Assembly (NCBI GenBank): GCA_947044365.1
Contig: OX345652.1
Location: 4,048,374 to 4,112,373 of the forward strand
Reading direction: 5' to 3'
Origin: Petrosia ficiformis
Lineage: Eukaryota; Porifera; Demospongiae; Haplosclerida; Petrosiidae
DNA: 64,000 nucleotides
Every line of letters begins with the position of its first letter. Within the stretch, counting starts at the first letter, position 1. Shown in pieces: positions 32,206 to 43,192 of this stretch. Under the pieces are notes generated by a model that saw only the letters and a list, made by a program, of their open reading frames with translations, had not been told where the DNA came from and ran no database searches. A program made the translations under genes and the position numbers.

Positions 32206-34440
32206 ATGGCAAAGAAATCTTCAACTCACTCTGATGCTCTCAAGAAACTTGAGGAACAACTTTCGTGTCCCATATGCCTTGATCATTACACTGACCCCAA
32301 GAGTCTTCCCTGTCTTCATCCATTCTGTCATCAATGTTTAAAGGGACTACCACTTGATCATGAAGGAAAGAAACTCTTCTTATCGTGTCCTACCTGTCGT
32401 ACACCCACAGAACTACCTGAAGCAGGTGTAGCTGGATTTCCAGTAGCTTTCTTGATCAACAATCTCAGTGAAGTATACAGTCTATTGAAGAAGGTATCAG
32501 GTGATCAACATGTTTCATGTGATAACTGTAAGAAGAGTGATGCAGCTGGTTACTGTAAACAATGTACCAAATTCCTCTGTGTTGAGTGTCTTAGTGTTCA
32601 TAACAAGTGGGCACCTTGCATTGATCATGTAGTTATCACCCTCGATGAAGTCGCTCGTACTGCCTTTCAACTGCCCACCATTAACCCCAAGGTACCTATG
32701 AACTGTTCCAGTCATGACCAACCATTAAAGATCTATTGTGAAACATGTGATGACCTCATATGTTCCGACTGTACCGTTCGTATCCACAAGGGACATGAGT
32801 ATGACCTGGTCAATGACACATATGATAGACATCGACAGACAATAGAATCTAGTCTTGAACCAGTGAGAGAACAAATAGTTGTAGTAACAGAAGCTGTAAC
32901 AACCCTGACACAAAGAGAGGAAGAGATCACACACCAGGGAGAAACAGTCAAAGAGAAGATTCGTGTTATGATCAAGCAAATTATCGATTGTCTTCTTCAG
33001 ACAGAGAGGAAGCTTACTGAAGATGTGGATTTAGCTGTGAGACTCAAGCTGAATATGCTGAGTCAGCAGAAAGGAAATGCTGAGACAACATTAAGTCAAC
33101 TGACAGATTGTTTAGATTTTGTAGAACAAGGTCTTAAGGTAGGTACTCCTCAACAAGTTCTATTAGCAAAGTCACAAATGATTAATCGTACAAGTAGTGT
33201 TATCAAGAGTTTTAAACCAGCGTCATTTCAACCAGTAGAACAAGCTGATATTAAACTAGTGAAGAGTAAGAAGATTGAGGATGTATACCACAGTATTGGA
33301 GAAGTTAAATATTCCAAATTACGAAATATCGATCATCATCTCGCCTTGATGGGAAAGGAATCTACCAGTACCATAGTCTTTGAATCTCCTGATGGTTCTC
33401 CTGTTCCTCTTCCTTCTTCTCACATCAGCTGTTATTTGACTCCTCCTAATAATAATCAACCTATAGTGTGTAGAGTGAAGGAGTCCACATGGTCGGGACA
33501 GTACAAGGTCGTCTTTACTCCCATCACTCATGGTCTTCATCAACTACATGTAAGAGTACATGATATCAACATCCCAGGGAGTCCACTCGGTATTCCTGTC
33601 TCTCTATCTCCAGAGAAGAGAGGTAATCCTGCGAAGAGTATCACTGGACTTAATGGAAACCCTTATGGTATTGATGTAACTGATGATGGACTACTGATAG
33701 TTGGTGAGTGGAATGGTCATCGTATTAATGTGTTAGATAAAGAAGGGAGGAAAATAAATTCATTTGGATCAAGAGGGAGTGAGAGGGGCCAGTTTATGAA
33801 TCCTAGTGGTATAGCTGTTACTCCAAAAGGTACCATTCTAGTTGTAGACACAAGTAATCATCGAATCCAAGAGTTAACAATGGAAGGAGAATGTATAGCA
33901 TGTGTTGGAGAAACTGGAAATGGACCTCTTCAGTTTCAGTATTCCAGGGGTATAACTATCAACAAAACCACAGGACAGATATTTGTTGCTGATAGTATTA
34001 ATCATCGAATACAAGTCCTCAATCCTGATTTCACATTCTGTCGTACATTCGGTAGTGATGGTTCAGGACAAGGACAGTTTGAATGTCCATATGATGTGAC
34101 AATAGATAGTAGAGGATTTGTATATGTGGCAGATTATAATAATCATCGTATTCAGAAGTTCACTCCTGAGGGTAGGTTTGTGGATATGTTTGGTACAAAG
34201 GGATCCAAACCAGGTCAACTCAATCATCCATCAGGTATTACAGTGGATGATAATGATCTACTGTATATTACTGAGAATAACAATCATCGTGTTTCTATTT
34301 TCTCTACTAATGGAGAGTTTATTCATTGTTTTGGTAACAAGGAAGGACAGTTAGGAAGTTATTTAAAATGTTTATCATTTGATAACTATGGATATTTATA
34401 TGTTTGTGATTTCAGTAATGATAGAATTGTAATATACTAA
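32206..34440 (+). CDS. TRIM-NHL protein, intact copy D (744 aa)
   Basis: A TRIM-NHL family RING-type E3 ubiquitin ligase candidate, similar in layout to TRIM2/TRIM3/TRIM71. The NHL propeller in the family binds RNA or protein partners. The whole 744-aa protein lies in one exon: RING about 20-66 (CPICLDHYTDPKSLPCLHPF, CPTCRTP), B-box 1 about 104-146 (CDNCKKSDAAGYCKQC), B-box 2 about 189-230 (CSSHDQPLKIYCETC), coiled coil to about 350, filamin/ABP280 domain about 385-480 (SPVPLPSSHISCYLTPP, HVRVHDINIPGSPL) and six NHL blades from about 490 to the end (IVGEWNGHRINVLDKEGRK, FVADSINHRIQVLNP, YVADYNNHRIQKFTPEGRF). The start is fixed by identity with copies A and B. The blade 5 loop lacks four residues present in A and C (GEYG before NKEGQ). 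Its 3' end converges on RFC3, 225 bp away. It is the only copy in this array with all domains intact. Confidence 0.93.
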   Translation: MAKKSSTHSDALKKLEEQLSCPICLDHYTDPKSLPCLHPFCHQCLKGLPLDHEGKKLFLSCPTCRTPTELPEAGVAGFPVAFLINNLSEVYSLLKKVSGDQHVSCDNCKKSDAAGYCKQCTKFLCVECLSVHNKWAPCIDHVVITLDEVARTAFQLPTINPKVPMNCSSHDQPLKIYCETCDDLICSDCTVRIHKGHEYDLVNDTYDRHRQTIESSLEPVREQIVVVTEAVTTLTQREEEITHQGETVKEKIRVMIKQIIDCLLQTERKLTEDVDLAVRLKLNMLSQQKGNAETTLSQLTDCLDFVEQGLKVGTPQQVLLAKSQMINRTSSVIKSFKPASFQPVEQADIKLVKSKKIEDVYHSIGEVKYSKLRNIDHHLALMGKESTSTIVFESPDGSPVPLPSSHISCYLTPPNNNQPIVCRVKESTWSGQYKVVFTPITHGLHQLHVRVHDINIPGSPLGIPVSLSPEKRGNPAKSITGLNGNPYGIDVTDDGLLIVGEWNGHRINVLDKEGRKINSFGSRGSERGQFMNPSGIAVTPKGTILVVDTSNHRIQELTMEGECIACVGETGNGPLQFQYSRGITINKTTGQIFVADSINHRIQVLNPDFTFCRTFGSDGSGQGQFECPYDVTIDSRGFVYVADYNNHRIQKFTPEGRFVDMFGTKGSKPGQLNHPSGITVDDNDLLYITENNNHRVSIFSTNGEFIHCFGNKEGQLGSYLKCLSFDNYGYLYVCDFSNDRIVIY

Positions 34441-34665
34441 GTTTTGTAATATGTATTAGTTATGTTATATAAGTAGTAATGTATGTACCAGTAGTAATAG
34501 TTGTAATATAAGATATACTAGTATTTATAATTTTAGTGTGAGGTCTTGATTATTTTCTTGATTAATTTATTTGAAATATTTATTATTAAATCTACTTATA
34601 AGAGGGAAGACATTAGTAATATCCATTAGTTATATACTGTATATATGCAAGGTTAATAAACATCA

Positions 34666-37600
34666 CTACATCATCATGTCTGCTAAACCTTCCTCTAGAA
34701 ACTGTTTATATATTCTCATGAATTTGGCAGTGAAAGCTTCCAAGTGAAATATGGCCTTTGTGCCCAATTGTGTCTGATGCTGATATTGAGCAGCTAACTG
34801 AGTCACTTCAGCTTTCAACGATCCATCACAATTAACAACCAGTTCACCAAGAAGATTCTATAATGACAGTATATTATACACGAGACCAGCTCTGGAAAAA
34901 GGGTTTGGAATTTGTGGTTTGGGATTCGGGATTTATGGTTTGGAAGTTGGGATTAGTTTAGGCTTCTGAACTAGGATGGTTTAAACTTGTATAAGGTGAG
35001 AATTACATGTACATACCTTGAAAATAATTTCCGGTGGGATACAGTGTGTTAATAACTCATAATACCTTCCTCTGACTTCAAGAAGTCTGTTATGTAATAT
35101 GTGAAGATAAGATTAGTAAACTAGTGAGTGGATAGATAGATAGACAGATGAATGGATGGACCGATGGATAGATAGATGGATGGATAGATGGATGGATAGA
35201 TGGATGGATGTACAGTGTATGGATGGATAGATGGATGGATAGATGGATGGATGTACAGTGTATGGATGGATAGATGGATGGATAGACGAATGAATGAATA
35301 AATAGATAGACAATGAGAAGCCACACCCACAAAAATTTAATTAATTGCACGTGTAAGTTTACACAATAATTAATTACAGACTAGTGATGGGCGATATTTG
35401 ATTTTTCAAACCGATACGATATCGATCGATATAAGGTAAATATCGTTGATATCAATATCAAATCGATACGATATTTACAGCTGCATATTGCAAAAGTCCC
35501 AGCTGCAAATCTACTTATGCTCGCTGCATGTGCATTAATAATAAATAATTTTAATAAAAATTAATTAAATTTAGTGATTAAACATTAATAAATGGGCGTG
35601 GTCACCGTATCGATATTGTTTGTTCTAATTCTTCGATACGATACTGTAACGATATTGCCCAATATCGATATATCGTCCATCACTATTGCAGGTGCAAAGT
35701 TTACCTTGAAGCTAGTCAGTTTACATTGTGAATGGCAAAACAAATCAACCTGTTTGGAGGCTGGGCTGGTGAACCAAACTCTAAAAGTATGTTTGGAGCA
35801 GTGTTCTCGCCAGGATTTTCATATTTGGTGGTGCCACCCACGCTTTTGAATAAATAATGAAACATGATTTGTTGTTGATTGTTTAAACAATGTGGTTTGT
35901 AGGTTGGGTAGTGGTTTCATGGTAATTAATGCTTGGTGGTGCAAAAATTAAAATTTGAACCTCTGTTGGTGGTGCAGACAGTAATATTAGTGGTGCATAC
36001 CACCACAAAAAGGCCTAACGAGAACACTGGTTTGGAGCCTGATGAATCATGGAAAGCAGTTAATTGCTCCATGGCCACATACAGCTGACATGGATTTGCC
36101 AACTTCATTGCCTACTACTTGGTTAAAAGTGGTAGATCATCCAGTTCCAGGCATGTTATGCACCTTGTGTAAAAAGTACAGGGTACCACGCATATTTAAA
36201 ATGATTTTTCTGGCGAAACAAATGGGTGGGGTCAATGGGTGTGGTCTATTGTGAGCGCTTCACAAAAATCCTGTGGGAAACACTGGATAGATAGATGGAT
36301 GGATGAATGGACGTACAGTGTATGGATGGATAGATGAGTGAATAGATGAATGGATGAATAAATAGATAGACAGATGAATGATGGACCGATGGATAGATAG
36401 ATGGATGGATAGATGGATGGATGGAGATGGATGGATAGACGAATGGATGAATAGATAGATAGACGAATAGATGGATATATACATGTGGATGGCCCAATGG
36501 ATGGAAAACTAAATATATAGAGATACGATATAATCACAATATGAATAATTCATAACCTCTTTGGACTTTGTTCTTGTATTATCATGGAAGCTGTCTCTCT
36601 TAAGAATACTTCCCACTCACAATCTGGAATCAACTGGTCTGCACTGAATGGATACCTATAAAAAGACACATTCCCATTCCAGTAATGAATAGCATATGAT
36701 ATCCTATAGTTGAGCTGATACACCGGTGTATGGAGGTAAAAGACACATTCCCATTCCAGCAATGAACAGTATATCATATCCTATAGCTGAGTTGATACAC
36801 TGGTGTATGGAGGTAAAACACATTCCCATTTTAGTAATGAACAGCATATCATATCCTATAGTTGAGCTGATATACTGGTGTAAACATCACAGGATAGGGT
36901 TTCATACATGGGGAACCCGGGAATCCTCCCTCCAAACAAAAAAACGTTTTGTAGTACTGTTTCATCTAAAGGGCACAGTGTTGTAGTATTCTTTCTTTCT
37001 TTCAAAGAAATAATCAAAATGGAAGTTGACAGGTATACACCCATATTACTAATATTATTCACTTACTGTTGGACTTTACAAGCTTCACAGAGTAACAAAG
37101 CTTTTCGAAGATTTCTCTCTGATTTTTCTGCAATCCTTTTTGCTAGTTCTGGTGGTAACGATAATGATTCTTTACGACACACATGCTGTAAAACTGTGCA
37201 AATCTAGTGTGTGTGTATTGATAAAGGTTGATAATTATTATCATGGGGCTGGAACTAGTATCCCCAAACTGATGAAACACCAATTACCTCATTACCTCAT
37301 TAATAGTAGGGGCTGGAACTCGTATCCCCAAACATCTGCTTCTAATTGCTGGAATGACTTTACTGGTTGAGTTACAACAGAGAATGAGACGACATGTTGC
37401 AGTGTATTTCTCCATTGTTCTTCTTAAGGCATGTTGAGCATCTTTAGTTAAACGATCAACTTCTGTTAATACAACCACTATGTAGAATGTGAGTATATGT
37501 ATGAAATGATGAGCGTGTGTGTGTATATATGTGAATGATGAGGTGTGTGTGTGTGTGTATATATATACATGTACGTGAATGATGAGGTGTGTGTGTATAT

Positions 37601-39732
37601 ATATGTGTGTAATGATGAAGTGTGTGTGTATACATATATGTGAGCGTGTGTGTGTATATATGTGTGTAATGTGTATATAATTATGATTGAGTGTACATGT
37701 AATGTGTTCAATTGTATTATAGGAAGCCATAAGATGAAAGCTACCGCGATCAGTGTATATTACGTAGACCCCAACTTCCTGTTAAATATACATATTCCAC
37801 CGGACATGACTCTTATAAGATTAAAGCAACTGACAGTGATATATACATATTCCACCGGATGTTTTTTAACAACATAGTAATAGAACAAAACAAAACAATA
37901 GTTTTTAATAATAGTTGATCTTCCTCTTCCATCTTAATAACACCTACGTGTCGGACACTAGTTCCAATAGCTTTACAAAGCTCACGAAACACGACCTCGC
38001 AAACACCTTGAACCGGGAGTCTCTTCTGTACAATACATTGGGAGTATCACAGCTGTAATATCTCATATATCGAAGAATGAAGAATACCTGAAAGCAATTT
38101 GTAAATGTTTTTTGGAGGATATTGGTCACCATCAACGCGGTGAACCTCAACTACATGATGAAAGTTGAAAACCATCCATCTGTTTCTTCCTTTTGTATGT
38201 ACGCAAAATGATTCTTTTTGGTTAAAGAAAGCTTTAGACACTTTTTTCGAACGTCTTGAATTTCCGGATCTCCCTTGTCTTTCACTAGTTCGACTACTTC
38301 GATATCCAAATTCGAACAGTCTCACATGCTAAAATATTGTGACGTAATGGTAGTTACTAGGAGATCAACCGCAACAGTCATGACGCAATAGATATTGCTA
38401 GGATACCAAAATAATTGCATAGCAACTGCGTGAGTGGCGTCTTTCATCTTATGGCTTCCTATCAATACAAGCCATATAGAACATGACCTCACCTCGTGGC
38501 GTATCATGTATACACTCAAATGATATTCATAATCCCGAGGGCGTAGCCCGAGGGATTATGAATATCATTTTCGTGTATATCTGATACACCCCTCACGGTC
38601 ATGTTCTATCTATTACGTGTAGAATTGATCACTAATAATAATTATAATAAGATACTAATGTAATTTTCTGGTATTATTAAAAGCTTTTTCGGTACTCATA
38701 ATTATTGAGAAATACACAATTTTATTGAAAGAGTCAGCTACTGGAAGGGAGATATAATATTGGATTGGTACTGACCTTTGAACTCTCTATGACTAGTGTC
38801 TATACAGTGAGTTTGTGCTACCTGTTTCAACAGTTCCATTACAACAACTCGATCATAAATTCCAGCATCACTAAAAGCAAAATTAATATCAACATGGTTA
38901 CGACATCAAATGACACAATAGCACTATTAATTATAATAATTATTATTAATTCATTTACCTGGGATTCATCTCAATATGGTAATTACTAGCAATAGTTGAT
39001 ATCTCCACTTTCTTCTTTGAAGGAGTCTGAAATACGTTAGATAATATACAAGCAATTTAGATTATCTATTAGTATCAACACAATAATGAATGAATGGGAG
39101 TGACATCATTAAAAATAATTACAATTAATGCATCATTAAGAGAAAATTTCGATTTGCAAACATGTACATGATGGTTACCATGGTTACCATTAATTGGAAA
39201 TCACTAAGGTTACGATCACTCTGTATTTCATACCACAAATTCCATGTGCTCAATTCTAAGTTTCTCAACTCCACTGCCATAAAGTTCTCGTAAAATACAA
39301 ACCATCCTTGTTTTCTTGCCAGCACCTGATGGTCCATAAATCAATAAATGAGGAAAATCGCCACTCTGTACCTAAAGAAGTGATAAGACACAGAATTCTC
39401 ATCAACAAACATGTGAGGTAAGCCGAGTGGTTTCTGGATGGGTGTGGTTTCCGGATACTACTACAGAAGAGCTCAGGCACTGACCAATTCAGATGTTTGC
39501 ATATTATAGTCCTACATTCGTACTTTCTCTACTGTGACAACTGTCTGCAGAAACTCTCATCATTTAGTAAATTGGGATAAGTTGTCCAGAAACCTCCCTC
39601 CCTCTGACATAGCTTATAAGTACTTTGGAGATGGAATTTACATACCAGTCGTTTTAGACTTGTAGCTTGTTCCTTGTGGAAATCTAACTTGCTGAGACTT
39701 GTTGGTCTGTATTTATCAACCCACAAACTCAT
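34666..39732 (-). CDS. RFC3: Replication factor C subunit 3 (355 aa)
   Basis: A clamp-loader subunit that helps load PCNA onto primed DNA during replication and repair; nuclear. Nine exons join to 355 aa, the usual RFC3 length: 39646-39732, 39234-39371, 38959-39026, 38776-38870, 37296-37477, 37067-37203, 36557-36655, 35017-35086, 34666-34857. The N-terminus [20 protein letters not shown] is diagnostic. Walker A is GPSGAGKKT. Also seen are [20 protein letters not shown], the arginine-finger/SRC-type motif [57 protein letters not shown] and the C-terminal [19 protein letters not shown]. It starts 160 bp from NDFIP, head to head. Introns hold GGAT repeats, a hAT-like MITE, a DUF3504-bearing element and a palindrome. 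Two copies of its last exon lie in the TRIM array. Confidence 0.97.
35118..35315. repeat. (GGAT)n with GTACAGTGTATGGAT unit
   Basis: GGATAGAT repeats in RFC3 intron 7, with a higher-order unit marked by GTACAGTGTATGGATGGATA. Related sequence recurs at 36285-36485. Confidence 0.93.
35382..35685. mobile_element. hAT-like MITE
   Basis: The terminal inverted repeats TAGTGATGGGCGATAT and ATATCGTCCATCACTA differ at one position. The interior is rich in ATCGAT palindromes. No target duplication was recognised, so assignment to hAT rests on the style of the ends. Confidence 0.6.
36030..36255 (+). mobile_element. remnant resembling a hAT-type zinc finger
   Basis: A 70-codon open frame contains [22 protein letters not shown], summarised as W-x-V..G-x-L-C-x2-C. 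This pattern resembles the TTF/BED-like finger at the N-terminus of hAT transposase-derived proteins. It is isolated in an RFC3 intron near a hAT-like MITE, without a catalytic domain. Low confidence. Confidence 0.3.
36285..36485. repeat. (GGAT)n microsatellite
   Basis: GGATAGATGGAT-type repeats with one GTACAGTGTATGGATGGATA block, like the array at 35118, in RFC3 intron 7. Confidence 0.93.
36660..36885. repeat. three-copy, about 80-bp tandem repeat
   Basis: A unit containing ATATCATATCCTATAGTTGA and TACACCGGTGTATGGAGGTA is repeated three times in RFC3 intron 6. The first copy abuts the acceptor of the exon at 36557-36655. Confidence 0.88.
37722..38463 (-). mobile_element. inverted-repeat-flanked element with DUF3504-like fragment
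   Basis: Both ends carry AGGAAGCCATAAGATGAAAG in inverse orientation and bound about 740 bp inside RFC3 intron 4. On the minus strand one open frame ends in [20 protein letters not shown]. Another frame continues with [20 protein letters not shown] and EEEDQLL. The YPP..IY.LL.G and FREL..GTS....V...EE patterns match the DUF3504 (Crypton-derived, ZMYM/QRICH1-like) domain. The frames are broken, so this is a decayed copy. Confidence 0.55.
38476..38609. repeat. 134-bp palindrome with CCCGAGGGCGTAGCCCGAGGG centre
   Basis: Starts ATAGAACATGACC and ends GGTCATGTTCTAT (with small differences). Inner arms are ATGATATTCATAATC and its complement. The central stem is CCGAGGGCGTAGCCCGAGG. It lies next to the preceding element in RFC3 intron 4. 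Confidence 0.82.
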
Positions 39733-39892
39733 CATGGACCTAAAAGGGGATAAATCTGTACCACGTGGTAAGTACACACCCCCTAATCGTATTAATGACG
39801 CTTCTTTCGCTCACGTGATAAACCTCTCCCGATTTATTAGGATCAATTTTGCTGTATAGACGAATCTATATCTTGTAAAACACTCTAAAATT
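39733..39892. promoter_or_regulatory. putative bidirectional promoter RFC3 / NDFIP
   Basis: 160 bp between the two start codons. It contains CACGTGATAAA and an earlier CCACGTGG (39762-39769), so two E-box-like CACGTG sites lie in the gap. No TATA box is obvious. Confidence 0.55.
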
Positions 39893-42800
39893 ATGGAAGA
39901 GGAGATAAAATACGAAGAAACACCTTTATTGGTAAGTGTTAAGTGTTAGTAGCGTGTAAAATATGTTAGAGGATTGTCCAAACTGTTAGAGCATTGTTCA
40001 AACTATTGTTATCGTGTTGTTGAATAGGTTGATGATGAGAAAGAAGAGTTAGAAGTCCCATTTATTCCTCCACCAGCTTATCAACCTACTTCTAAACCAG
40101 GTATGTTGATTGTACCAATTACTGTGACATGAATAATATATATAGGCATAAAGAAAGGGGTGGTTATTTCCCTTCACAATGACATGTCTTTGGGTTTACA
40201 GTTTATCGTCCTGTGATGGGATTAATATCTACAAAACAGTTAGCCACCTCCCTCCACCGCAAAGGGTGTCCATGAATTTAGTACTGTTACTTGTTACTAT
40301 GAGTTCATTTGTGTTAGCAGTTCATAATTAGTATATTTATTGTCAGTTCAACAAGTAGACATTAGTCAATCCTCTATTGATTTACTAAACACTGGAGTGA
40401 TGTCCAAGATTGCCATCAAAGACTAACATTACTTTGATACCTAACCACAAAGGAACGCTAACCTAACCCTACCCTAAATGAACCACATAATAATATTCAT
40501 GTTTGATGGCAATGTTGGACATAAATAAAATGCTGCCTGTATATTTGACTGTGAATGTGAAATCATAATAATTTTGATCTTACATTTATAATTATACTCT
40601 CTATTCAGCCATTTTGTTCAGGAAATCAACTAAATTTGATAGCTTATTGATATCACTTCCTGGATGCCAAATTTCATTGACTTCCTGTACAGAATCGCTG
40701 AACAGGAAGTAGCATTTGACCAAAACAGTTATTTTACGAGAAATATTCCCCCTTTTTTGTTCAAAATTTATTATTATAATTATCATTTTAGTTGTGATAC
40801 CAGTTCACTATGGAGTGGACTCAACAGGTGCTATGCCATTACCAACATATGAACAATCAGAAAAATTTGAGGTAAGCTATACACATAATAATAGTGTTAT
40901 TATTAAAGAAGGGATTGATTGATAGACATATACATTGATACATGTACATGCAACACATATGGTAGTGTTTATTAAATAGAGAGATGGATTGATAAACAGA
41001 GACAATGGATAGAATGATACATGTACATGTAATACATAATAGTTGTGTTTATTAAATAAAGAAGGGATTGATGGATAGACTCAAATAGATCAGTAGATAA
41101 GATGATCAACTAATTGTTATCTGTTTATATGTACAGTACTATGAAGAACTACATGTACATGTTTATATGTACAGTAGTATAGAAATTTGAAGATGTACAT
41201 GTACATGTTTATACTAGTGGAGATAGGATGTATTGACTACAGGATGAAATCATTAAGAGGGATTTTACCAGAAACACTATATAAATCAAGTTTATGGATT
41301 GTCCTAGCTTTAAAGCTAATACAAATATTGACAAATGACAAGTCTAATCATATTAATACAAATCCTGTCTTACTTGTTCTATTCTATTACAGAAGGAAGG
41401 TGTGTTGGAGGTTGGAGACAGAGACAGATATGAAGGAACTGTACGAATAATCACAAGACAATGTGAACAGCCAGCTGGTACATTGGCTGATTTCACCATC
41501 TTCTTTTTGGGTATGTACGATTGATCATGTGATAATTGTATGTCATTTCCTTTTGATCATGTGACAATCATATGACATTGCCTTTTGATCATGTGATAAT
41601 CATATGACATTCTTTTTTTTTTTTTTTCTTTAGTGTGTTTATTATTTTCGTGGGTTGGATATATATTTGCATGTTGCCTAGCAATATCTATTGCTGCACA
41701 GTCTGGAGCAGCTGCAGGTCTGGGACTTTCTCTAGTTATCAAGACAATAGTTGTTGAGGTATGCCACACCCACTAGACACGCCCATAATAATTATAATAC
41801 TACGCAAATAGTCTATATAATTATATTAAGTACCTATATAATGAGCAAATATTCAAATATTAATTGTTGGTATTCATTTCAGCCCTAATATGAAGTACAC
41901 TGTTACTACAGTCTGTTCACATTCATGATGTCCTCAATATGTGATGACTTTATATGTAATATAGTTAATAAGGTTAATACATGATTATACATGTACTGTA
42001 ACTCAATAATGAAGCAATGGATTGAAATTTGTCATACACAAAAAAGAACAGGAATGATAATTATATGAAAATGGTGCAGGTAAAAAGATTGTTGGTCATT
42101 CCAAACTAAAATTATCTGAGGACAATGTGAATGTGAATGACCTATACTGACTATACTCTAATATCCTTTGACCTCTTTCTCCTCTTCCTCCTCTTCCTCC
42201 TTTTCCTCCTCCTCCTCTTCTTGCTCCTCCTCCTCTCAGTTCCAGCCTACATATCTCTCTAATATGGTACATGGTATGTGTAGTGATGACACCTATTATT
42301 ATAATTCTACTGATGAAATGGAGTCCAGTGATTGGGATGCCTGTTCTAAACGAGCTTACTCCTTCCTTAGACTAATGTTCTGGATAATTGGATTTCTTGG
42401 TTAGTTCTTAAAAATCTATTTAACCAGCAACGATATTGAGAACAATATTGACCAGTTATAGTTGTAGTTATAGTATGAATACCGTATAGATAGAAATATT
42501 GGTGAACATCTTCTGGATCAGGTAACTTGAGAGAAGTTTGAAAGCACCAGCAAAGAGACATCTTCTCCATTGTTTCAAATACATGTCACGTTGCTTTACA
42601 CTGATGCTCTACCCATTAATAACAAATGATGATTTTGGAGTACTGATATTTTAGCGATTTGATCAGTATTCGACAAATTAACAAATATTTTACCCCACTA
42701 AAATTTCTATCAATACTAAGTTACTAAAATTTTTAATTTTTTGTTAATTAGTTATTACAGTACACCTAATTTAGTTATAGTTTAGTTACCTTACTTGGAG

Positions 42801-43192
42801 ATGTGCTCATATTAGTCTCCACTGGTCAGTATCATTATCAACAACATTTGTAGCAGAGTTTTTGATAAGTTTTGAAGCATGGGCCAAACTGGCTCAACAA
42901 TGGTTAGTGTGTGCGCCATTGGGAATACATCTTGAGCCAGTTAATGCTATTAGTGACAATATAATCATACTTTACTGCACCATCTGGCCCAAGAGAGAAC
43001 TGTGCAGTGCCAAATAAGAAGCTCTTTGGGCCAATGGCGTGCCCTATAAGCTCATCAAAAACACTGACGAATCACATTTAATTTCTCATTTCATGTGTTA
43101 TTTTATTTTCAGGTTTATTCCTGTTTGCCAGAGGTTTATCCGTGTTCTTTCGCACACGTCCTCAGAGAATCGTAAACAATTCAAATGCTTAA
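39893..43192 (+). CDS. NDFIP: NEDD4 family-interacting protein (224 aa)
   Basis: A small three-pass endosomal/Golgi membrane adaptor that recruits NEDD4-family HECT ubiquitin ligases through PY motifs. Seven exons: 39893-39931, 40028-40100, 40792-40871, 41393-41510, 41634-41758, 42240-42399, 43113-43192, giving 224 aa against about 220 in vertebrate NDFIP1. The cytosolic N-terminus carries PPPAYQPTS (a PPxY motif) and PLPTYEQSEKFE. Three hydrophobic segments follow: FTIFFLVCLLFSWVGYIFAC, SGAAAGLGLSLVIKTIVV and LMFWIIGFLGLFLFARGLS. The protein ends in a basic tail (FFRTRPQRIVNNSNA). It could correspond to either vertebrate paralogue (NDFIP1 or NDFIP2). It shares a promoter region with RFC3. 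Two family I elements and another MITE lie in or near it. Confidence 0.92.
41910..42150 (+). mobile_element. dispersed intronic element (family I), near complete
   Basis: Imperfect terminal repeats CATTCATGATGTCCTC and GAGGACAATGTGAATG face each other around the TACATGATTATACATGTACT core. It lies in NDFIP intron 5, next to a CCTCTT tract that provides the acceptor pyrimidines. Confidence 0.78.
42859..43064. mobile_element. MITE-like inverted repeat
   Basis: Imperfect inverted ends GTTTTTGATAAGTTTTGAAG and CTTATAGGGCACGCC's complement (GCTCATCAAAAAC at the right edge), with GGGCCAAACTGGCTCAA and GGCCCAAGAG / TTTGGGCCAATGGC inside. It lies in NDFIP intron 6. Confidence 0.5.

Noticed and set aside
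38476..38609. GC-rich hairpins as transcription terminators
   Set aside because: They lie inside introns of a eukaryotic gene and the whole 134-bp arm is palindromic, so a foldback element fits better than a terminator.
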